From NCBI GenBank assembly GCA_902459845.2, contig CABPSV020000061.1:1-37275 (forward strand): DNA of 37,275 nt. The letters run 5' to 3'. Position 1 is the first letter of the stretch; each line of letters opens with the position of its first letter. Origin of the DNA: Hepatocystis sp. ex Piliocolobus tephrosceles. Taxonomy: Eukaryota; Apicomplexa; Aconoidasida; Haemosporida; Plasmodiidae. Made by a program: the position numbers and the translations under genes. The notes under the pieces were generated by a model. The model worked only from the letters and a program-made list of their open reading frames with translations. It searched no databases and had not been told where the DNA came from. This document shows, piece by piece, positions 12,622 to 23,844 of the stretch.

Positions 12622-12690
12622 GCACTATATTAAATCATTAGCTTATGTACTACCCTTGATAAAAAAGAAAAGAAAAATAATTAAAAAAAA
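12540..12690. promoter_or_regulatory. Short divergent intergenic region with 48-nt T tract
   Basis: Only 151 nt separate the start codons of gene X copy A (-) and the coiled-coil gene (+). The region contains a T tract at 12572-12619. By position it should carry promoter or 5' UTR sequence of both genes. I see no specific factor site. The T tract is also the edge of the inverted duplication. Confidence 0.5.
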
Positions 12691-15600
12691 ATGAGTTCAC
12701 AAGATGGCAATACCCATTTAAACACCGTGTATCAAGAATTTAATACATTAAACCAATTTTTAAAAGAACTAAATGATAAGATAAAGACAGGTAATAATGA
12801 TAACTACACCTATATATATGACAGTTGTCTAGAGAAGGTAGATAACATGCATAATAAATACTATACTTGGTCACACAATGAAGAAGATTTAAATGATGAG
12901 TATATGGAATACCTATTACTTAAGTTTGTTATAAATATAAAATCATTTTTAAGAAACAATTTTTTAAATATTGATGAAAGTTTAAATGCCTTAAAAAATA
13001 GAAATAAAAAATTAATGGAGAAATTAAAAACGGGATTGGAAAATGCAGAAAATCAAGAAAACTATATAGAAGAGTTAGAGAAGAGTTTACAAATTGAAAA
13101 AGATAAAAATAGGAATAATAAAAATTTAGTTGAAGAAATAAATAATTTGAAAACAGAAAATAAAAAATTGAAAAATATAAATAAACAATTAGAATTAGTT
13201 TCATTGAAACAAATGAACGAAAATAATAAAATAAAAAATAAATTAGATAAACATTTGGTAAATGAAGAAGAAAAAAAAAATAAAATAAAAAATATAAAAA
13301 AAAAAAATAAAAAAACATATTTATATAACGTTAATAATGATAAAAATAACTGTAATGATATTTATGATGCCACTAGTGACAATTGTGACAACTGTGATGG
13401 CAAAAAAAAATCTTATAATATATTAAATAAAAGTATGAGTGTTTTACTTAAAGAAATTAATTCAAATTTCCAAAATAGTAAACAAGATAACTTTTTATGG
13501 AATACAAAAAGAAGCTATAGTTATAATTTTTTAGACACCATTAAAAGTACCATGTTAAGTGAAGTAACTACAGCACGTAATGGGTGCTTCAGTTATAGCC
13601 AAACTATGAATGAACACACTAACAATGGACACACTAGCAGTGAAAACATTAGCAGTGAAAACACTAGCAATGAAAACACTAGCAATGAAAACACTAGCAA
13701 TGAAAACACTAGTAATGAACTGAATAGTGATAATCTATTTAAACGAATAAGTAACAGTACAACTAGTTTAATAAAATATAATAATGTTATTCAAAACCAG
13801 CAAATACAAAAATATGAAACGCTCGATCGTTATTTTAATGATTTTAATACATCTTTAGTTAAAGAAAACATAAAAAAAAAAACAAATAATGACAACTACA
13901 GTGATCATAAAACTGTTAATAAAAAAAATAATAAAAATAGTGATAATAGTAATGTTGATGAATTCACTCATGTGCGTAATAATAATAATGTTGTATGTTC
14001 AAATATAGAAATAACAAATAAAAAGATTAATGCAGTTGCAAAGGATAGAAATGAAAAATCGAGTAAATGTAAAACTAGTATTAAAAAAATTGACGATGTA
14101 CATAAATATCGTATTATCCATAGAAGTAACTCAAATTTCAGTAACACGAAGTTGCTTACGGATGTAAAGAAAACACTAAGTAATATATTCAAGTGAAGAA
14201 TGTAAAATTACAATATTATATAAAAAATACAAACCATTTTACTTGTTTATTTATTTAGTTAGTAGTTTATTATAAGAAAGTTTCCAAAAGCAATAAAATG
14301 CTAGTGCATAAATAAATAATTATACGTACTTATATATAAACAAATATGTATACATACATACATACATATATATATATATATTTTTTTTTTATAGGAATTA
14401 ATCGAACCTTTTTAATGAACAATATTCTCAAAAAACAAATGCAAAAATATGAAAAGAAAAAAAAAGGGAAGCGCAGAACCCTATTCAAATATCAAGTAAA
14501 TAGTTTTATATTATATTATGTATTGGTTATGTACTTTATTTTTTTACTTTATATATGTTACAAAATTAATATCTTTTAAAACTAATTGTAGCATAAATAT
14601 GATTGAATGAACCAAAAAGAAACCATAAAATCACATTGTTTTAATGATAAATAAAAGCACAACTTGATGAATCAATGTATTTATATATATTAATTAGCAT
14701 ACTAACACATATGTACATATAATCATATATACATATGTGTATATGTATATATATTTACTGTTGCAATTTTTTACTAGATAATATAATACACCACTCCAAC
14801 GAAATGGTTGTCCATACTATACATATCATTGCGTGACAATATCATAAAAAAAACAAACGAACAAGTACTATTTTTCTTTTTATATATTATTCAAGCATGC
14901 ATATATTTATATATATGTACTATTTTTTGTCTTTTATTATTTAAATTAACACATATTATGAAAATATTAATTCATAATAACACACATACTTTTTAAAAAT
15001 ACCATACTGACCTTTTCAAATAATCATAACTCTTTTAATGTTTTAAACATGTACACAATGTACATATATATATATACATATGTACATATGTAAGTATTTA
15101 AAATTTTTTTTTTTTTTTTGTATACACACATATTAATATAATTTAATATTGTTATTTTTAATGAAGAATATTTTTATGTCTACTATAATTATATTCTGTG
15201 TTTTTGTTCTGTTAACGCTTTTTATAGTACTCTTTAAAATATATTTTTTTGATTTTTCTTTTTTTTTAAACCATTCTACATCTTACATTTCTCCTAGCTT
15301 TAAAAAACAATATATATATTATACTTTTGTAACTAAAAAATAAAAGAATTCTGCATATTATTTCTTACTAGGCATGTTAATATAAGTGTATATATATATA
15401 TGTATGCTTATGTATATATGAACATATTAACCTATTTTTATTTCAATTTTTTAGAAAAGTAAAATTAGTTCAGAGATTGAAAATGGTGGTTGTGAACTGC
15501 ATGTCATAAACAACATGATAATAGTATGGTTACGTATATACATATGTATACATATTCGAAAATGTGTTTATTAATATATATATATATTTGTGTGCGAAAA

Positions 15601-16313
15601 AGAAGAACAATTTGTTTTATTATTGTTTAACATGGAAATCTTTAGTTAGTAAATAATACATTATATATACACATATATACACATGTTTAATCCGATTTTT
15701 TTTTTTTTTTTTTTTTAATTTAGGAAGATTACAGGTGTATAATTAACTCTTTTTATCAATGTATAAAAGAGGACATACGAGTTATTATCAAAAAAGATGA
15801 TAACATAGACTTAAGCATTTTCTCTAATTATTTTAAAAAGTTATAAATTAATTAGCTATTCTATTTCATTTTTATTAGGAATTTATTTATTTGATTTTTT
15901 TTTTTTTTTTTTGACCAACTTATAAATAATTTTTTTTATTTTTTATTGATTTTTTTACCTTACAGTATAACAAAAGAAATACGCAATGAAAACCACGTCA
16001 TAAAAAAAAAAAAAATTGATAAAATCACACGGAAGTATTTGCACCAAATAGATTCATACACGTAGGATAAAAAGAGTTTTTTTTTGTTTTTTTATTCGGC
16101 ATATTTCAAAAAACGGGAAATATATATATGTATACTTTTTCATTTTTTTGTTGTTCATCCGGTTTCACCACCGTTTATCTGAGTATGTATGAATAGTATA
16201 TATATTACTAACTTCCGCATAACATATAATGGTAGCTCATGTGTTGTATATAGCTTGCATGTTCAAACATTTTGATACATTTTTGAGTAAACGTGTAATT
16301 GTTTTATTCGATA

Positions 16314-16358
<45 letters not shown>

Positions 16359-16662
16359 TTTTACTTTTTATTTTTTTTTGTTCAGGTTAAAAGGAGAAAA
16401 CACTTTTAACAATAAGTCAAAAGAAATAGAAAAAAAAGATATACAATTTAGTTTAAGTGTTAGTAAATATAATTCATTTGACTTACGTAAAGTTTGCAGA
16501 AATAATAATAGACAATCTTCTAATAGTGATAATGATGAACCAACCTTTTTTAATAATTACAAAAATAGGAACCCAAGAATTATTGATAGATTAAAAGAAT
16601 TAAAAAGTAACATATCGTTTTTTAAAATTCATGATTTTATTAATTTTTCTAATAAACAATAA
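12691..16662 (+). CDS. Coiled-coil protein of unknown function (715 aa, six exons)
   Basis: Exons by splice motif and phase: 12691-14179, 14395-14495, 15455-15523, 15724-15839, 15966-16061 and 16386-16662. Donors begin GTAATA, GTAAAT, GTATGG, GTTATA and GTAGGA. Acceptors are pyrimidine-rich and end TATAG, TTTAG, TTTAG, ACAG and TTCAG. All phases match and the sum is 2148 nt including the stop. If exon 1 were not spliced it would stop at 14196 after 501 aa. The protein has a helical N-terminus, a long Lys/Glu/Asn coiled coil at about 95-210 (EELEKSLQIEKDK, LKTENKKLKNINKQ), five-residue NTSNE repeats near 310-345, an Asn/Ser-rich middle, and a less repetitive C-terminus in the small exons (DYRCIINSFYQCIKEDI, PRIIDRLKELKSN). 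No enzyme motif or membrane segment is seen. The 959-nt second intron might hide another exon. I do not recognise the family. Confidence 0.68.
13617..13710 (+). repeat. 15-nt coding repeat (NTSNE)
   Basis: About six units of AACACTAGCAATGAA with slight variants sit inside the first exon of the coiled-coil gene and encode NTSNE/NISSE pentapeptides. Confidence 0.85.
14496..15454 (+). other. Long intron (959 nt) of the coiled-coil gene
   Basis: Much longer than the other introns in the window (about 104-324 nt). It carries (AT)n and ACATATGT-type motifs. An open frame at 15149-15343 codes a hydrophobic low-complexity peptide and has no fitting splice phase. A pyrimidine-rich acceptor at about 14777 leads to an immediate stop in the required phase. 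I see no supported exon inside, but one cannot be ruled out. Confidence 0.5.
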
Positions 16663-17254
16663 ATATTTGTTTTTATCTTATTTTTTTTTTTAACATACAT
16701 TTTTCTCATTTTGTTTTAGAATTTTACAAACTACGTAGGTTACTTTTACTTTTAGTATTAAATATTATACTATTTTTTTTTTTAATAAATAAAAATAAGT
16801 AATATATTATCTTATATTATTAAGATGTATTATGCACAATTTTTTTTTTGTGTTTCTTGCACATGCATTTGTTATTACTGTGTTTTTTAGTTTTTTAAGT
16901 TTGACACTTGTTATGAATCAGTTATAAACAAAACAAAAAAGGAATCGTATATATATGTATATATATGCTTATTTATATTTCGGATTCAAAATATAACGAA
17001 ACAAAAAATAAAGAGAGGTGCACAAAAGAAATGATTAAATAAAAAAAAAATATATATGATATATATTTATGTATATATATATATATATTTTTTTTTGTCA
17101 AATATTATAATATTGCTTTAATTTACGTATATAAAACAATTTAACGATATACAAAAAAAAAAAAAAAAAAAAAAAAAATATCTATAACATAAAAACATAC
17201 AAAAATTGAATAAAAAAAAAAAAAAGGAAAGTATTATTTTTATGTATTTGTATC
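16663..17254. other. Intergenic region between convergent genes
   Basis: Contains A/T homopolymers (a poly(A) tract near 17153-17178), (AT)n and no open frame of substance. It should hold the 3' UTRs of the coiled-coil gene and the membrane-protein gene. Confidence 0.7.
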
Positions 17255-17455
17255 CTATTGATATATATCATTATGGAAATCCATATTGTCGTTTTTAATT
17301 TCCTCTTCTAAATTTTCTGTAGGTTCTTCGTCATTGTTGTTAACAAAATAAATAAGGGAAGCAATATATAATTGAATATTTATGAAAAATGATAATATGT
17401 TTTCTACTTTTATAAACGTCGGTATTATATGCTGTTAAAAAAAGGTTATATATAA

Positions 17456-17499
<44 letters not shown>

Positions 17500-18965
17500 C
17501 TTATAAGTAAAAAAAAGCAAAACGAAAGATGTTTTTTGTTTATAATGTAGCATAATATGTAACTACTTATATAAATAGATGCATATTATGCTCTAGTAAA
17601 TAGTTGCCTGTAAAATATCATTACATTTGATTGTGGTAATTATCATGTATATATACGTATATGCACGTATGTACGTATTACCTTATAATGTTTAAGAAAT
17701 AGATCCTTCGAAACCATACCAAGAGAAATATGTAAAAGTATCGGAAACAAAGTTAAAACAAATGTGGATACTTCCATTTTTTTTTTTTGATCTTTTTTGA
17801 AAGTTAAAAAATGTGCAGTTAGTAGTATATTCACAGCTACGGAAAATAGTCCCATTTTCGATAAAAATAATCCTATACAGGTTATTGGAAGCATTAATGT
17901 GGTTATATTGATAATTTCTAAAGCGCCCTTCCTATAAATAACACACACACACAAGTATATATATATATATATATATAGAACATTTTTAACAATGTGTATT
18001 GTAAAAACCTTGAACTTATATATTGCATGTGCAATAGCGGATGAATAAGCCATTTGTTTTGTATGTATGTACGCTTATCGGTTTATTTTTTTTTTTTTTT
18101 TACTTCATTATACACCCATGTATGTAAGTATGTGTACATACTCACATATATACATGCAATTTTTTACGTACCATTTAAAAATACGAAAAGGGTAATATTT
18201 ACTAGCTGATAATTCATTACTTAGTTTTTTCAGAAGTTGTTCTTTAATTTTTTCTTCTATATTGGAATTTTTTACATAATCAACTGATAATTCGCTAGTA
18301 TAATCATTTTTTCTAAAAATATGAAAACCTTGTTTTTTTTTAAAATCATGTAAATTTCTTTGAATTAGTTTTTGAATAATAAAAAAAAATGTGTCTTTAT
18401 ATTTTAATTTAGTTTTAATATCAACACAAGATTTAATAAATTCTTCATGTGCTTTAACTAAATCTTTGTAACTGTCATTATCTGTTTTACCTAACATGTT
18501 TAGGTATATTTTTTCTTCTGTGTCTAAATAAAAAGAATGAAAAATTGGGCTTAATATTTAAAAAGGAAATAATTATATGTATATGGGCATATATGTATAT
18601 AGTTATATATGTATATAGGTATATATGTGTATATGTATATATACACGTACGTATGCATTTAAGCATATATGTACTGTTGACACGGCAACATTTTTTTTTT
18701 TTTTTTTTTTTGATTCTTTTTTAAAAAGGTACTAACTCAAAACATATTTATTAGTTTCATTTGTAAAAAAATTCGAAATGAAAGAAAATATTTCATTTTT
18801 AAACTCTCGTGATTGTTTAATTTTAGGTTTATAAAAATAATTAACAGATTGAATTTTTCTTACGTAATTTTGATTATTGTTTATGTTATGCACAATTTTA
18901 TATTTGTATTGAAAGCAGTTACAATTTTTTATCAGTATGATTAATAAAATCAATTTTTTTATCAT
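17255..18965 (-). CDS. Signal-peptide, multi-pass membrane protein, possibly apicoplast (335 aa, four exons)
   Basis: Exons 18965-18737, 18523-18172, 17931-17682 and 17431-17255. Donors begin GTTAGT, GTACGT and GTAATA. Acceptors end TTTAG, TATAG and ACAG. Phases 1, 2 and 0 match throughout and give 1008 nt including the stop. Residues 1-18 form a secretory signal (MIKKLILLIILIKNCNCF), followed by an Asn/Lys/Tyr-rich basic stretch resembling an apicoplast transit peptide. Residues about 80-190 are charged and helical. Then come four likely membrane segments near 198-217, 220-238, 249-268 and 287-306, and an acidic tail ending NDIYQ. Four C-terminal membrane segments behind a bipartite leader would suit a plastid inner-membrane protein such as Tic20, but I see no family signature and do not assign it. 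The 18172/17931 junction is the least certain: ending exon 2 at 18168 and adding a small exon around 18003-18073 also keeps the frame. Confidence 0.62.
17455..17500. repeat. (AT)n microsatellite in an intron
   Basis: A run of about twenty AT dinucleotides lies inside the last intron of the membrane-protein gene. Confidence 0.85.
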
Positions 18966-19718
18966 TTTACATATATGTATGTATACACAAATTGACTTGG
19001 TGTTTTTTCCACTGTTTATGAATCTATATTTTAGCCAAAAAATATATATGATTATATATATATAAATATATATATGTACATATATGTATATATGTAATGT
19101 GCTAGTTTTACACTATAACTTAAAATTATTAAAGTGTATGATTTACTCACATTAAGTACTTTTCTTTTATTTTGAAAAAATTTATGACAAAAAATAATGG
19201 GAAAGGTTATATGTTTATCTGGAAATGTTGATATTACTAATGTAGAACACACGTTATATGACTATTTTTGTGTTGCGTGCAATTGTGTCACATTAATATA
19301 TATATATATATATACGAGTAAATCGACACATGTTTTTTTTAATTATTTTGTTAAGAATGGTCATTTATTTTTTTTTATATTTTTACAAACATAAACGTGT
19401 ATACAAGAAGTATATACATGTATAAAATACATTTATATCCATATATTTTTTTACATATTAATAACAATTTTTACGTTTTTTTTCTTTTTTTGATATATGT
19501 TATAAAACATGTTTACAACTCTTGGATTTTTTTTTTTTTTTTTTTTTTTTGTTTTCTCTTATTCCTATAATCCTATTTTTTAATATGCAATAATGCTTTA
19601 AATATATAAGGATGTAAAAAGTAAATAGCCAAAAATAAAGTAATATAATAAAATATTAAGGGACATGGATTAATAAATGAATATACTTCATATTGGATAA
19701 AATCAGTTTGGGATTGAA

Positions 19719-19766
<48 letters not shown>

Positions 19767-19992
19767 GCGAGTTAGTATAAACTTGTGTTTATTTTTTCGC
19801 ATGTAAGCGTATATTTTACATATATATACAGAAGTTTACAAATTATTATGAACCCTTAAACATTAGTGATATATAATTAAAGTAAACTAGCGATATACAA
19901 ATTAAAGTAAATACAAATATATATATATATATACACGTATATAGGCACACACAAACTCATACCCATTTTTGGCTTATATATGAAAATTAAAA
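18966..19992. other. Intergenic region between divergent genes
   Basis: Holds the presumed promoters and 5' UTRs of the membrane-protein gene (-) and TSR3 (+). It contains (AT)n tracts near 19735-19760 and 19918-19932 and a T-run near 19528-19550. A moderately complex island at about 19140-19290 has a good minus-strand splice donor (AATGTGAGTAAA, intron start 19150) and a possible acceptor ending at 19024. That could be a 5' UTR intron, since translation through it stops before the ATG at 18965. Confidence 0.55.
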
Positions 19993-21003
19993 ATGAAAAA
20001 CAAATATTCAGAAAGAAAAAAGTATTCAATCCACAACTTGGTAAAATACATAAATGAACAGAAAAAAGGAAATTCCAAACAAACTGATCAATCAGAATTT
20101 AATTGTAATGAAACAGAAAATACTTTTGAACAAAGTGAAGAAAAAAATAATAGTAAAGTGAAAAAAAATAAAAACACAAAAAAAGAAGATAATGTTATTA
20201 ATAAGACGAATGATGATATATATTGCAAAATACTTAATAAAAAAGAAAAAAACAAGTTTGATAACTACAATGGCAATGAAGTCACACATGCTCAAGATGT
20301 AGATGGTGATGATGAGCATGATAACGTACGTGCTAGCGAATGTGATGTACTACAAGGTAGTGGGAGTGACATTCTTCAAGAGTGTACAAATTACTATAGC
20401 GACAATATGGACATAACACAAAACAATACGAATGAAATAAAATTATTTATGATTGATTATCATGAATGTCAAAATAAAAAATGTTCTTGTAAAAAATTGT
20501 ATCGTTTTAAAAAAATAAAAAGAGTTCAAACAAATAAAAAATTTAAAGGTATAGTTTTAACTCCCTTTTGTGATAAATATTTTTCTATTAACGACAAAAA
20601 CATTATTGAAACACATGGTTTGTCAGTTATTGATTGTTCTTGGAAGTCTATAGACTTAATAAAAAAGGTCAAATATTCAAACCAAAGAAAATTACCATAT
20701 ATAATTGCAGTTAATAGCATAAATTATGGAAAACCATATAAACTATCATGTTTAGAATCATTAGCTTTCTGTTTATATATATGTAATTATAATAAACAAT
20801 GTATTGACATATTAAATATTTACAAATGGAGTATTAATTTTATAAATGTAAACAAGGAACTATTAGAAAAATATAAATTATGTTCAAATCATGACCAAAT
20901 TAAAAATGCAGAAAACGATTTTTTAACTAATTTACGTAATGAAAGAGAGGAAAAAAAAAAAACGGACCAGTATGCAGTTATATACGAGGACGATTATATA
21001 TGA
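19993..21003 (+). CDS. TSR3: 18S rRNA aminocarboxypropyltransferase (TSR3)
   Basis: Single exon, 336 aa. TSR3 enzymes transfer the aminocarboxypropyl group of S-adenosylmethionine to a modified uridine of small-subunit rRNA late in 40S maturation. The N-terminal 145 residues are a parasite-type low-complexity extension (Lys, Asn, Asp). The family core follows in order: DYHECQNKKCSCKKL at about 155-169 (family DHxxCxxKKCxGKKL), VLTPFCDKYFSIND at 188-201, the DCSW motif at 214-217, LPYIIAVNSINYGKPYKLSC at 234-253 followed by LESLAFCLYI, and IYKWSINFINVNKELLEKY at 276-294. The core is complete. The protein ends in an acidic tail (YEDDYI). The start is the first ATG after stop-rich AT leader sequence. 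It is convergent with the CWF19-like gene, with 303 nt between stop codons. Confidence 0.93.
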   Translation: MKNKYSERKKYSIHNLVKYINEQKKGNSKQTDQSEFNCNETENTFEQSEEKNNSKVKKNKNTKKEDNVINKTNDDIYCKILNKKEKNKFDNYNGNEVTHAQDVDGDDEHDNVRASECDVLQGSGSDILQECTNYYSDNMDITQNNTNEIKLFMIDYHECQNKKCSCKKLYRFKKIKRVQTNKKFKGIVLTPFCDKYFSINDKNIIETHGLSVIDCSWKSIDLIKKVKYSNQRKLPYIIAVNSINYGKPYKLSCLESLAFCLYICNYNKQCIDILNIYKWSINFINVNKELLEKYKLCSNHDQIKNAENDFLTNLRNEREEKKKTDQYAVIYEDDYI

Positions 21004-21218
21004 TCCGTTATGCATGCATATGCATATATATATATATATATATATATATGTGTATGTATGTATGTATGTATGTATATACCTGATCTCTTCACCTTGTGCA
21101 TCCCCCTCATGTTATTCATTAGTTTTTTTACTTATTTACTTACTTGTTTAAAGTTATTTTTATATCATATTTTTTTATCTGTTTTTTTGTTCATTCGTCT
21201 GTCCGTCTTTCCGTCCGT

Positions 21219-21253
<35 letters not shown>

Positions 21254-21306
21254 TTTTTTTTTTTTTTTTTTTTTTTTTTTCATTATCCTACGGGAGACAT
21301 ACCTGG
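21004..21306. other. Intergenic region between convergent genes
   Basis: Composed of (AT)n and (GTAT)n near 21023-21075, (TTTA)n near 21220-21253 and a T26 tract ending at 21280. It should hold both 3' UTRs. No gene is seen. Open frames reading through here are shadows of these repeats. Confidence 0.8.
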
Positions 21307-22851
21307 CTACACATAATTTGTCCAATCATATTTGACATAAGCGCTTTTAAATTGTTCTACCGTATCTACATATTTTTGAAAATTTCGAAAGTACTTATAA
21401 AGTTTATCTTTTTTAAAAAGGTCTGTAAAAATACATTGACACATGTTTATATAATTATAATTATTTTCTATAACTTGTATATATGTTTCACCTAGTGCAA
21501 AATTAATAGATACATAAGGTATATTTTTAGGTATAATATTATATGGTGCATATTTATTTGTAGTAATCATTAATTGTTTATTTTCTCTATATAAAGAATT
21601 TATATCTTGAATATTTTTTTTAAAATAAAGTTTCGCTGTTTCTAGTAACTCAACGGGTATAACATAACAATTAATATATGTATGTTTCGCTTTTCGCGTA
21701 AATACCAACTCTATACTTTTATTAAAACAGTTATTAAATTCAATAAATATACATGTTTCATTAGATGCTTCTAACATTGCTATTAATGATTTCATATGGT
21801 TCCTTATATCTTCAATTGTTTCAATATCTGTATTAGTTACACTTGTGGTATGTTTTATAGGAGATATAAATAATTGTTTTTTTAAAAATATATTTTTATA
21901 ATTATAATAACATATATATGACTTTTCACTAATGCTTATAATATTTAATTTGTTCAATTTGGAAAAGGAGTTAGAATCTAGGCAATATTTACAATCTACT
22001 AAATTTTTATTTAACGCATTTTTTAAAAGTATTTCTTGTTTTTTTTCACTAATCCTTTTTTCTATTTTTTCTGTTAATTTGGTCGTATTTGAAGGGCAAG
22101 TTAATTCTGGCGGGCTAGGAGAGGAATTACTGCTTTTTTCATCACTATTTTTTTCTATGTTAATCTTTTTCTTTTGTTTGTCTCTTTTTTGTTCGTGTTC
22201 GTATCCTTTTTCGTACTCATACTCTTTTTCGTGCTTATACCCTTTTTCGTGTTTGTTTTTTACTTTTCTATCCGTTTCTTCCAACTCGAGCGTTTTTCGT
22301 CGTTTTTGTTTGTGCCGCTCCTCTTGTCTGTGTTCCCTATCATATTTGTTTAGTTCACTTTTTGTTTGATTTTTTTTCTTATCTTCATGTTTTGCATCAT
22401 CCCTGCGTTTTTTTTTTTCTTTTTCATATGAAGACGTAGAACTGCTACTACCATATCCTTCGTTTAATGAAGGACCCTGTTTAGTTAAAGAATTATGTGA
22501 GAGTCTTACTCCTTTATTTTTTATTGATTCTTTATATTTATGTTTTAATAAAAATTTTTTATATTTTACATCATAACATTCTTTATCATTTATTTCATCA
22601 TTTTTTAATTCACGTATAGATGAAGTAATATCTTCCCCATTCATCCCTTTTATTCTACTTACTCTGTTTTTATTATCACATTTTTTATTATCACATTTTT
22701 TATTATCACATTTTATTATATTTAAATTACTATTATTACTGTCATTGTTGTTGCTACTATTGGTGCTACTATTTTTATTATTATTATTTTTTAAAAAATT
22801 TAAAAAATTATTTTTTGCAAATTCATAAAAATCGTCAGTAGTATTACTCAT
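21307..22851 (-). CDS. CWF19-like protein (CwfJ domains), spliceosome-associated
   Basis: Single exon, 514 aa. CWF19/CwfJ proteins associate with the late spliceosome and the lariat-debranching machinery. The first 280 residues are low complexity: Asn/Ser run, three CDNKK units near 48-62, then a charged Lys/Glu/His region with HEKGYKHEKEYEYEKGY near 201-217. The C-terminal half carries the family core. DCKYCLDS at 286-293 is the conserved Cys pair of CwfJ domain 1; LFISPIKHTTSV at 327-338 and CIFIEFN at 367-373 follow, then KHTYINCYVIPVEL at 389-402 in the HIT-like position. CwfJ domain 2 spans about 410-514, including YVSINFALGETYIQVIEN and the C-terminal FKSAYVKYDWTNYV. The length is near that of the smaller family members. 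The gene lies downstream of, and convergent with, TSR3. Confidence 0.88.
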   Translation of the reverse strand: MSNTTDDFYEFAKNNFLNFLKNNNNKNSSTNSSNNNDSNNSNLNIIKCDNKKCDNKKCDNKNRVSRIKGMNGEDITSSIRELKNDEINDKECYDVKYKKFLLKHKYKESIKNKGVRLSHNSLTKQGPSLNEGYGSSSSTSSYEKEKKKRRDDAKHEDKKKNQTKSELNKYDREHRQEERHKQKRRKTLELEETDRKVKNKHEKGYKHEKEYEYEKGYEHEQKRDKQKKKINIEKNSDEKSSNSSPSPPELTCPSNTTKLTEKIEKRISEKKQEILLKNALNKNLVDCKYCLDSNSFSKLNKLNIISISEKSYICYYNYKNIFLKKQLFISPIKHTTSVTNTDIETIEDIRNHMKSLIAMLEASNETCIFIEFNNCFNKSIELVFTRKAKHTYINCYVIPVELLETAKLYFKKNIQDINSLYRENKQLMITTNKYAPYNIIPKNIPYVSINFALGETYIQVIENNYNYINMCQCIFTDLFKKDKLYKYFRNFQKYVDTVEQFKSAYVKYDWTNYV

Positions 22852-23309
22852 TTTTGTGGGTTGATAATGTAAACGAAAAAAAGAAAAAAAACAAAAAAAA
22901 CAAAAAAAACCAAAACAAGAAAATTGCTATATAAACAAAGGGTAATAAGTCAAGAATATGAATGATACAAATTAATTAAAAACATGCATGTACGTACATA
23001 CTTACGTAGGTTTAAATATATGCATGTATTAAATAATAATAATTCAAATTGATGGAATTTTTTTATAGGCTTCGGACATATATATTTTTCCACATATACG
23101 TACGTACGTAAATGTAAATATGTATAAATATACAATACTATTTAAAGTAGCGATTTTATATTTATAATATGTTTAATTACTAACGTTCGTCGAGCGATTT
23201 AGTAATATCAAAGTAAAAATGAGAAAAGTGAAAAAAATGAAAAAAAAAAATTATTTATTTAGAAAATGTCGAAGTATATATTGTTTAAAATAGCATGACA
23301 AAAGTAAAA

Positions 23310-23640
23310 AAATAAAAACGCAAAATGAAACAAAACGAAAAAAAGCAAAGAAAAACGAAACAAAAATAAAACGAAACGAAACAAAACGAAACAAAACAAA
23401 ACGAAACAAAACGAAACAAAACGAAACAAAACAAAACGAAACAAAACGAAACAAAACAAAACGAAACAAAACAAAACGAAACAAAAATAAAACAAAACAA
23501 AACAAAACGAAACGAAACGAAACAAAACGAAACAAAAATAAAACAAAACGAAACAAAACAAAATGAAACAAAAATAAAACGAAACAAAAACAAAGCGAAA
23601 CAAAAACAAAAACAAAACGAAACAAAAACAAAGCGAAAAA
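23310..23640. repeat. Degenerate AACAAAACGAA array, about 330 nt
   Basis: Built from 5-nt and 6-nt blocks AAAAC, GAAAC and AAAAT in irregular order. The plus strand is almost free of T. The strand asymmetry and the regular CG dinucleotides stand out in this AT-rich DNA. Confidence 0.9.
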
Positions 23641-23844
23641 CATACAAACGATTAGCTTCTTTTTTTTATTATACTATAGTTTAGCATGTGAAAAATAATT
23701 TACTTAAACAATAGTCACTTATAAGTGTATATGTATCTATATACGAACGTTGTGGTAGGAAAATCAAAAAAAAAAAAAAATTATTATTAAATTTTAGCTG
23801 GAACATGTAAACGTTAACAAAACCCTAAGACATATTAAAAAAAA

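Noticed and set aside
15149..15343. 64-aa hydrophobic frame
   Set aside because: It lies in the second intron of the coiled-coil gene, is AT-driven, and no splice phase connects it.
2110..22851. Functional cluster of splicing genes (PRP17 and CWF19)
   Set aside because: The two genes are 17 kb apart with unrelated genes between them and opposite orientation; proximity is probably chance.
23251..23647. Minus-strand frames of poly FRFVLF
   Set aside because: Direct translations of the AAAAC/GAAAC array with no non-repetitive sequence.
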